Below are positions 58,038 to 64,000 of a stretch of DNA of 64,000 nucleotides, in pieces. Every line of letters starts with the position of its first letter. The stretch's first letter is position 1. Source of the stretch: Gibbula magus (Eukaryota; Mollusca; Gastropoda; Trochida; Trochidae); assembly GCA_936450465.1 (NCBI GenBank), contig OW388296.1, positions 36,170,586 through 36,234,585 on the forward strand. The letters run 5' to 3'. Position numbers and translations under genes: made by a program. The notes under the pieces are model-generated. The model did not search any database. It saw only the letters and a program-made list of their open reading frames with translations, and was not told the DNA's origin.

Positions 58038-61000
58038 TGAAGGAGACGTGTTGGGGTAAAGGGAACGTGTGACACGGAGTAACAATTAATGCGACGTATT
58101 GGAATGAAGGGAACGTGTTACAACGTAGGGGACGTGTATGACTGAACGAAACTTGCAACAATGGAGGGGATATGTGGGAGTGAAGGGAACATGTAACAGT
58201 GTAAGGGACATGTGGGAGTGTAGGAAACATGTAACAAAATAGGGGACGAGTGGGAGTGAAGGGAACATGTTACAGTGTAGGGGACGTGTGGGAATGGAGG
58301 GAACGTGTAACAATATAGGGGACGTGTGGGAGTGAAGGGAAAATGTAACAGTGTAGGGGGCGTGTGAAAGTGAAGGAACAAGAACCAGTGTAGGTGACGT
58401 ATGGGAGTGCAGGGAACATGTAACAAAGTAGGGGACATGTGGGAATAAAGGGAAAATGTAACATATTAGAGGACGTATGGAAGTGCAGGGAACTTGTAAC
58501 ACAGTAGGGGACATGTGGGAGTGCAGGGAACATGTAACAAAGTAGGGGGCATGTGGGAGTGAAGGGAACATGTAACAGTGCAGGGGACCTGTGGGAGGGA
58601 AGGGAACATGTAACAACGTAGGGGACGTGTGGGAGTGAAGGGAACATGTAACAAAGTAGGCGACGTGTGGGAGTGAAGGACACGTGTAACAAAGTAGGGG
58701 ACGTGTGGGAATGCAGGGGAACATGTAACAGTTTAGGGAGCGTGTGGGAGTAAAGGGAACATGTAACAACTTAGGCGATGTTTGGAATTGAAGGGAACGT
58801 GTAACATAGTAGGGGGCGTGTGGGAGTGCAGGGAACATGTAACAGTGTTGGGGGCGGGTGGGAGTGAAAGGAACATGTTACAGAGTATTGGACGTGTGGG
58901 AGTGAAGGGAACGTGTAACAAAGTAGGGGGCGTGTGGAAGTGCAGGAAACATGTAACAGTATAGGGGATGAGTGGAAGTGCAGGGAACATATAACAGTGT
59001 AAGGGGCGTGTGGGAATGAAGTGAACCTGTAACAATGTAGGGGACGTGTGGGAGTGAAGGGAACATGTATTAAAGTAGGGGACGTTAGGGAGTGAAGGGA
59101 ACATGTAACAGTGTAGGGGATTTGAGGGAGCGCAGGGAATATGTAAAAAGGTAGGGGGCGTGTTGGATTGCAGGGAACATGTTACAGAGTAGAGGACATT
59201 AGGGAGTGAAGGGAACATGTAACAGTGTAGGGGACGTGTGGGAGTGAAGGGAACATGTAATAAAGTAGGGGACGTTAGGGAGTGAAGGGAACATGTAACA
59301 GTGTAGGGGATTTGAGGGAGCGCAGGGAATATGTAAAAAGGTAGGGGGCGTGTGGGAGTGAAGGGAACATGTGACAGTGTTGGGGCGTGTTGGAGTGAAG
59401 GGAACATGTAAAAGTGTAGGGGATGTGTGGGAGTGCAGGGAACATGTAACAGAGTATTGGACCCGTGGGAGTGAGGGAATATGTAAAAAAGTACGGGGCG
59501 TGTGGAAGTGAATGGAACTTGTGACAAAGTAGGGGACGTGTAGGAGTTAAGAGAACATGTAACAGTTAGGGGGCGTGTAGGAGTTAAGAGAACATGTAAC
59601 AGTTAGGGGGCGTGTGGGAGTGAAGGGAACATGTAACAAAGTAGGTGGCGTGTGGAAGTGCAGGGAACATGTAACACAGTAGGGGACGCTAGGAAGTGAA
59701 GGGAACATGTAACAAAGAAGGGGACGTGTGGGAGTGCAGTGAACATGTAATTGTGTAGAAGATGTGTCGGAGTGCAAAGAACATTTACAAAGAAGGGGAC
59801 GTTAAGGAGTTAAGGGAACATATAACAGTGTAGGGTATGTGTGGGAGTTCAGAGAACATGTAACAAAGTAGGGGACGTTAGAGAGTGAAGGGAACATGTA
59901 ACAGTGTAGGGGACGTTAGGGAGTGAAGGGACTTGTAGCAACGTGTTAGGCAAACAGTGTGGGAGCGCAGGGAAAATGTAAAAAAGCAGAGGGCGTGTGG
60001 GATTGAAGGGAACATGTGACAGTGTAGTTGGCGTGTGGAAGTGAAAGGCCCTTGAAACAAAGTAGGGGACCTTAGAAAGTGAAGGAAACATGTAACAGTG
60101 TAGGGGATTTTAGGAAGTGAAGGGAACATGTAGCAAAGTAGGGGACGTTAGGGAGTGAAGGGAACATGTAACAGTGTAGGGGGGCGTGTCGGGGTGAAGG
60201 AAACATGTATAAAAGGAAGGGACGTGTGGGAGTGAAGGGAACTTGTAATAAAGTAGGGGACGTGTGTGAGTGAAGGGAAAATGTAACAAAGTAGGCGATG
60301 TGTAGAAGTGATTGGAACATGTAACAACGTAGGGGCCGTATGGGAGTGCAGGGAACATGTAACATTGTAGGTTGCGTGTGGGAATGAAGGGAACATGTAA
60401 CAAAGTAGGGGAGGTGTTGGAGTGAAGGGAAGTTGTGACACAGTTAGTGACGTGTGGGAGTGAATGGAAAATGTAACCACGTGGGGGATATTTTGGAGTG
60501 CAGGGAACATGTATCAAAGTAGGGGACGTTATGGAGTGATGGGAACATGTATCAGTGTAGGTGTCGTTAGGGAGTGAAGGGAACATGTATCAATGAAGGG
60601 GACGTGTGGGAGTGAAGGGAACACATCCAAAACAAGTAGGGGACGTGTGGGAGTGAAGAGAACACATCCAAAACAAGTAGGGGACGTGTGGGAGTGAAGA
60701 GAACACATCCAAAACAAGTAGGGGACGTGTGGGAGTGAAGAGAACATTTAAAAGTGTAGGTAATGTGTGGGAGTGAAAGGAACATTTAAAAGTGTAGGTA
60801 ATGTGTGGGAGTGAAAGGAACATGTAACAAAGTAGGGGACGTGTGGAAGTACAGGGAACATGTAACAAAGTATTGAACGTGTGGTAGTGAAAAGAACATG
60901 TAACAAAGTAGGCGACGTGTAGAAGTGAAGGGAAAGTGTAACAAAGTAGGGGTCGGTTGGGAGTGCACGGAACATGTAACAGTGTAGGTAGCATGTGGGA

Positions 61001-64000
61001 GTGAAGGGAACATGTAACAAAGTAGGGGAGGTATTGGAGTGAAGCGAAGTTGTGACAAAGTAGGCGACGTGTGGGAGTGAAGGGAACGTGAGACAAAGTA
61101 GGGGTCGTGTGGTAGTGAAGTGAACATGTAACAAAGTAGTCGACGTGTGGAAGTGAAATGAACACGAGACAAAGTAGGGGGCGTTTGGGATTGCAGGGAA
61201 CATGTAACAGTTTAGGGAGCGTGTGGGAGTAAAGGGAACATGTAACAACTTAGGCGATGTTTGGAATTGAAGGGAACGTGTAACATAGTAGGGGGCGTGT
61301 GGGAGTGCAGGGAACATGTAACAGTGTTGGGGGCGGGTGGGAGTGAAAGGAACATGTTACAGAGTATTGGACGTGTGGGAGTGAAGGGAACGTGTAACAA
61401 AGTAGGGGGCGTGTGGAAGTGCAGGAAACATGTAACAGTATAGGGGATGAGTGGAAGTGCAGGGAACATATAACAGTGTAAGGGGCGTGTGGGAATGAAG
61501 TGAACCTGTAACAATGTAGGGGACGTGTGGGAGTGAAGGGAACATGTATTAAAGTAGGGGACGTTAGGGAGTGAAGGGAACATGTAACAGTGTAGGGGAT
61601 TTGAGGGAGCGCAGGGAATATGTAAAAAGGTAGGGGGCGTGTTGGATTGCAGGGAACATGTTACAGAGTAGAGGACATTAGGGAGTGAAGGGAACATGTA
61701 ACAGTGTAGGGGACGTGTGGGAGTGAAGGGAACATGTAATAAAGTAGGGGACGTTAGGGAGTGAAGGGAACATGTAACAGTGTAGGGGATTTGAGGGAGC
61801 GCAGGGAATATGTAAAAAGGTAGGGGGCGTGTGGGAGTGAAGGGAACATGTGACAGTGTTGGGGCGTGTTGGAGTGAAGGGAACATGTAAAAGTGTAGGG
61901 GATGTGTGGGAGTGCAGGGAACATGTAACAGAGTATTGGACCCGTGGGAGTGAGGGAATATGTAAAAAAGTACGGGGCGTGTGGAAGTGAATGGAACTTG
62001 TGACAAAGTAGGGGACGTGTAGGAGTTAAGAGAACATGTAACAGTTAGGGGGCGTGTAGGAGTTAAGAGAACATGTAACAGTTAGGGGGCGTGTGGGAGT
62101 GAAGGGAACATGTAACAAAGTAGGTGGCGTGTGGAAGTGCAGGGAACATGTAACACAGTAGGGGACGCTAGGAAGTGAAGGGAACATGTAACAAAGAAGG
62201 GGACGTGTGGGAGTGCAGTGAACATGTAATTGTGTAGAAGATGTGTCGGAGTGCAAAGAACATTTACAAAGAAGGGGACGTTAAGGAGTTAAGGGAACAT
62301 ATAACAGTGTAGGGGATGTGTGGGAGTGCAGGGAACATGTAATAGTGTAGGGTATGTGTGGGAGTTCAGAGAACATGTAACAAAGTAGGGGACGTTAGAG
62401 AGTGAAGGGAACATGTAACAGTGTAGGGGACGTTAGGGAGTGAAGGGACTTGTAGCAACGTGTTAGGCGAACAGTGTGGGAGCGCAGGGAAAATGTAAAA
62501 AAGCAGAGGGCGTGTGGGATTGAAGGGAACATGTGACAGTGTAGTTGGCGTGTGGAAGTGAAAGGCCCTTGAAACAAAGTAGGGGACCTTAGAAAGTGAA
62601 GGAAACATGTAACAGTGTAGGGGATTTTAGGAAGTGAAGGGAACATGTAGCAAAGTAGGGGACGTTAGGGAGTGAAGGGAACATGTAACAGTGTAGGGGG
62701 GCGTGTCGGGGTGAAGGAAACATGTATAAAAGGAAGGGACGTGTGGGAGTGAAGGGAACTTGTAATAAAGTAGGGGACGTGTGTGAGTGAAGGGAAAATG
62801 TAACAAAGTAGGCGATGTGTAGAAGTGATAAGAACATGTAACAACGTAGGGGCCGTATGGGAGTGCAGGGAACATGTAACATTGTAGGTTGCGTGTGGGA
62901 ATGAAGGGAACATGTAACAAAGTAGGGGAGGTGTTGGAGTGAAGGGAAGTTGTGACACAGTTAGTGACGTGTGGGAGTGAATGGAAAATGTAACCACGTG
63001 GGGGATATTTTGGAGTGCAGGGAACATGTATCAAAGTAGGGGACGTTATGGAGTGATGGGAACATGTATCAGTGTAGGTGTCGTTAGGGAGTGAAGGGAA
63101 CATGTATCAATGAAGGGGACGTGTGGGAGTGAAGGGAACACATCCAAAACAAGTAGGGGACGTGTGGGAGTGAAGAGAACACATCCAAAACAAGTAGGGG
63201 ACGTGTGGGAGTGAAGAGAACACATCCAAAACAAGTAGGGGACGTGTGGGAGTGAAGAGAACATTTAAAAGTGTAGGTAATGTGTGGGAGTGAAAGGAAC
63301 ATTTAAAAGTGTAGGTAATGTGTGGGAGTGAAAGGAACATGTAACAAAGTAGGGGACGTGTGGAAGTACAGGGAACATGTAACAAAGTATTGAACGTGTG
63401 GTAGTGAAAAGAACATGTAACAAAGTAGGCGACGTGTAGAAGTGAAGGGAAAGTGTAACAAAGTAGGGGTCGGTTGGGAGTGCACGGAACATGTAACAGT
63501 GTAGGTAGCATGTGGGAGTGAAGGGAACATGTAACAAAGTAGGGGAGGTATTGGAGTGAAGCGAAGTTGTGACAAAGTAGGCGACGTGTGGGAGTGAAGG
63601 GAACGTGAGACAAAGTAGGGGTCGTGTGGTAGTGAAGTGAACATGTAACAAAGTAGTCGACGTGTGGAAGTGAAATGAACACGAGACAAAGTAGGGGGCG
63701 TTTGGGATTGCAGGGAACATGTAGCAGTGTAGGTGTGTGAAGGGAACTCTTAACAAATGAGGGACGTGTGGTAGTGTAGGGAACATGTAGCAAAGTAAGG
63801 GACGTGTGGGAGTGAAGGGAACATGTAACAGTGTAGGGGGTGTTGGAGTGAAGGGAACATGTAACAGTGAAGGGGATGTGTTGGATTGCAGGGAACATGA
63901 AAAAAAGTAGGGGACGTTAGGGAGTGAAGGGAACATGTAACAGTGTAGGGAACGTATGGGAGTGAAGGGAACGTGTACCAAAGTAGGGGCGTGTGGGATT
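58038..64000. repeat. 38-bp satellite, sub-family 2, running off the window end
   Basis: Units read GGGAACATGTAACAAAGTAG then GGGACGTGTGGGAGTGAA (38 bp) with much more divergence between neighbours than sub-family 1. A block at about 58713-61192 is repeated nearly exactly at about 61193-63717. A longer unit containing CACATCCAAAACAAGTAGG occurs three times at 60617-60725 and again at 63134-63242. It aligns base for base with sub-family 1 at most positions, so the two share one ancestral unit. Confidence 0.93.
58713..63717. repeat. Large tandem duplication (2.48/2.52 kb) within the satellite
   Basis: Landmarks in the first copy recur 2479 bp later up to about 62310 and 2517 bp later beyond it. 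The 38-bp difference is one extra repeat unit (near 62310-62350) in the second copy. Apart from a few substitutions the copies look identical, so the event is recent. Confidence 0.88.

Noticed and set aside
54425..63981. Many minus-strand open frames of 60-264 codons rich in Pro, Ser, His and Leu (repeating FPSLPHVP or FNPSRFLHC)
   Set aside because: They are stop-free readings of the 38-bp satellite. Period 38 gives a 38-residue protein repeat every three units, several frames are open at once, and there are no splice or start signals.

Overview
This is eukaryotic (metazoan) genomic DNA. Spliceosomal exon/intron boundaries, several non-LTR retrotransposons, a tyrosine-recombinase retrotransposon, MITEs, foldback elements and long satellite arrays are all visible, and there are no operons. 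Repeat style (short interspersed units starting with 'cttcttctccag', elements bounded by 'ataccccc', L2-like LINEs with a (TAA)n tail) suggests a marine invertebrate, perhaps a bivalve mollusc. That is an impression, not a proof.

Layout. 20-4297: an apparently full-length L2/CR1-like LINE on the minus strand, with an SGNH-esterase-like ORF1 and an open endonuclease-RT ORF2. 4493-10680: a minus-strand Ngaro/DIRS-type retrotransposon recognised by its split direct repeats (A1-ORFs-B1A2-B2). It is decayed, and a 1.6-kb TIR DNA element and a 0.29-kb hAT-like MITE are nested in it. 13123-14684 and 16716-17640: two 5'-truncated copies of an RNase H-bearing I-type LINE; the first lies between perfect 112-bp direct repeats. 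52470-64000: an 11.5-kb, 38-bp satellite in two sub-families, split by one inserted element.

The centre of the window (about 18.5-45.5 kb) is best read as one plus-strand host gene of unknown function. I infer exons A (18544-18622) or B (18992-19097), C (19646-19831), F (37627-37658 joined to 44660-44766) and G (45317-45486, with stop). Two features dominate it. First, the intron after exon C is 17.8 kb long, and 17,243 bp of that is exactly 401 tandem copies of a 43-bp unit. The unit is a copy of the last part of exon C together with its 5' splice site, so the intron carries about 400 repeated exon-end/splice-donor modules with no net length change. Second, exon F is cut by a 7.0-kb TIR element; reading across the empty site restores an open frame that joins exon G in phase. 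Exons A and B look like a duplicated, mutually exclusive pair. A (TG)n run in exon C puts its two halves in different frames, so this copy may be a non-functional allele, a pseudogene, or contain a sequence error.

Other gene-like items are a Q-rich, two-zinc-knuckle terminal exon (48702-49022), a short RT remnant (50883-51137), and tRNA-like sequences inside the 7-kb element. The many long minus-strand reading frames between 54 and 64 kb are stop-free readings of satellite DNA and are not called as genes.
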